The notes beneath the pieces were generated by a model that saw only the letters and a program-made list of their open reading frames with translations, did not search any database and was not told the DNA's origin. This document shows positions 63,010 to 64,000 of a stretch of 64,000 nt of DNA, in pieces. A program made the translations under genes and the position numbers. The DNA is taken from positions 1,364,001-1,428,000 of the forward strand of contig NZ_WWHU01000001.1 in assembly GCF_009862785.1 (NCBI RefSeq), read 5' to 3'. Numbering within the stretch: position 1 is the stretch's first letter; the number at the start of each line of letters is the position of its first letter. This DNA is from Gordonia sp. SID5947 (GTDB taxonomy: Bacteria > Actinomycetota > Actinomycetes > Mycobacteriales > Mycobacteriaceae).

Positions 63010-64000
63010 ATGAGCCAAGAGATCTCCCGTCGCATCTTTCTCGGCGGCGCCCTCGCAACCGCGGGCGCGGCCACACTCGGTGCGGGTCGCGCGGCCGCAG
63101 CTCCGGGCGACACCGTCGACGTGATCGTCGTCGGCGGCGGGCTGTCCGGGCTGTCGGCGGCGAAGACACTGCGCGAGTCCGGCGCATCTGTGATCGTGCT
63201 CGAGGCGCGTGACCGCGCGGGTGGCCGGGTGCACAACATCACCACTCCGAAGCGGGGCGCGACACTCGACGCGGGAGCCGAATTCATCGGACCGACGCAG
63301 AATCACATCGCCGCCCTCGCGCGCGAGTACGACGTGCGGACGATCCGCACCTACAACCAGGGCGACAGCATCTTCTGGAACACTAACCGCGCAACGCGAA
63401 TGCCGGCGGCGCTGCCACTACCGGCCGAGTTCTCCACGCTCGAGGCACTTCCCGCGCTCGCCCGCGCCCAGGCCGAGGCGCTCCTCCCCTTCCCTGTCGG
63501 CGAAGCCTGGAAGCATCCGAATGCCCGCCACCTGGATTCGATCACGTGGAAGCAGTACACCGATTCGGTCACCACGGACCCGACGGCCCGCATGCTGACG
63601 AGCATCGCCATGTCGGCACCGCTCTCGGTGCGCCCCGACGAGGTATCCGCCCTCTACTACATCAACTACATCGCGGCATCCGGTGACGAGAAGAACCCCG
63701 GCACGCTCATCCGCCTGCTCAGCACGGACGGCGGCGCGCAGGAGAGTCTCTTCGAGGGCGGCGCGGCGCTGATCCCGTTGCGCATGGCACGCGCGCTGGG
63801 AGCGCGTGTCGTGTACAACGCACCGGTGCGTTCCATCGACCACACGGGCGGGATCGCCTCGGTCCGCAGCGATGCCGGGACATTCCGCGCACGAAAGGTG
63901 GTCGTCGCGATGTCGCCCGCGATCACCGGTCAGATCAGGTACCGTCCCGGGTTGCCCGCTGCGCGCGTCGCGCTCAGCCGGGGTTATCACATGGGTGCGG
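63010..64000 (+). CDS. Tat-exported flavin amine oxidase, C-terminal part missing
   Basis: A flavin monoamine oxidase-like protein cut by the right edge after 330 residues. The N-terminus is a twin-arginine signal (SQEISRRIFLGGALATAGAATLGAGRAAAA), so it should be exported folded with FAD. The FAD-binding site is VDVIVVGGGLSGLSAAKTL, then VLEARDRAGGRVHN and LDAGAEFIGPTQNHI, as in monoamine oxidases and putrescine oxidase. The substrate is probably a primary amine. I use ATG 63010, with a ggaag site in front. An ATG four codons earlier is possible. Confidence 0.9.
   Translation, partial: MSQEISRRIFLGGALATAGAATLGAGRAAAAPGDTVDVIVVGGGLSGLSAAKTLRESGASVIVLEARDRAGGRVHNITTPKRGATLDAGAEFIGPTQNHIAALAREYDVRTIRTYNQGDSIFWNTNRATRMPAALPLPAEFSTLEALPALARAQAEALLPFPVGEAWKHPNARHLDSITWKQYTDSVTTDPTARMLTSIAMSAPLSVRPDEVSALYYINYIAASGDEKNPGTLIRLLSTDGGAQESLFEGGAALIPLRMARALGARVVYNAPVRSIDHTGGIASVRSDAGTFRARKVVVAMSPAITGQIRYRPGLPAARVALSRGYHMGA

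Overview
This window is chromosomal DNA from a high-GC actinobacterium of the order Mycobacteriales (Mycobacterium/Rhodococcus/Gordonia type). The evidence is gene order. From memory of the M. tuberculosis H37Rv map, the genes follow the Rv2440c-Rv2478c block: obg, rpmA, rplU, rne, ndk, a DUF4233 gene, folC, valS, then clpX, clpP2, clpP1, tig, then a Nei/Fpg glycosylase, rpiB, an Rv2466c-like DsbA, pepN, a DUF5130 gene, an HNH gene, glbO, aglA, an Rv2474c-like gene, a thioesterase, NAD-GDH, EttA and a second SSB. The genus is not settled by the sequence. I see no rRNA, insertion sequence, prophage or CRISPR array. This is mostly core genome with local insertions.

Layout. 1-11063 (minus strand): the obg-rpmA-rplU ribosomal/GTPase operon (obg cut by the left edge), rne, ndk, a small secreted protein, and the overlapping valS-folC-DUF4233 genes. 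11137-14109: mobA, divergent from a YdeP/FdhF-type molybdopterin oxidoreductase. 14187-18905 (minus): clpX, clpP2, clpP1, tig and tRNA-Pro, the protein quality-control block. 19122-23276: tRNA-Gly, small orphan genes, and an envelope cluster (secreted lipase, L,D-transpeptidase, cutinase/LysB-like hydrolase). 23281-29041: nei, rpiB, an M48 protease, an Rv2466c-like thioredoxin-fold protein and pepN. 29081-32960: a CitB/DcuR regulator and DcuS-type kinase, divergent from dctA, with a GTGA-N6-TCAC site between them. 33044-38669: DUF5130, a small membrane protein, HNH, glbO, aglA, an Rv2474c-like gene and a thioesterase. 38746-50820 (minus): a second molybdopterin oxidoreductase, NAD-GDH, EttA, an orphan HigA-like antitoxin, SSB, and a CopD-CtaG fusion. 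50875-54895: tRNA-Arg, a nucleobase permease, and a nitric-oxide module (nsrR-hmp-membrane protein) with a candidate operator. 54992-64000: small proteins, an ABC exporter, PadR, a FadH-like reductase, a short-chain dehydrogenase, oligoribonuclease, tRNA-His, a threonine-aldolase-like enzyme, a lysine-rich 53-residue protein, and a Tat-exported flavin amine oxidase cut by the right edge.

The most useful observations are these. Four otherwise good genes (rne, the permease, the ABC exporter, the short-chain dehydrogenase) are each broken by what looks like one missing base, three of them clearly in a G/C run. This points to a systematic sequencing or assembly error rather than four pseudogenes. 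Several genes have a -10 hexamer six or seven bases before the start codon and no ribosome binding site, which suggests leaderless transcripts. rpiB and the M48 gene appear to share one symmetric -10 element. Candidate sites fit the expected regulators: NsrR at nsrR-hmp, CRP/GlxR at dctA, ClgR at clpP1P2, and a SigH/SigE-type promoter at the Rv2466c homologue.
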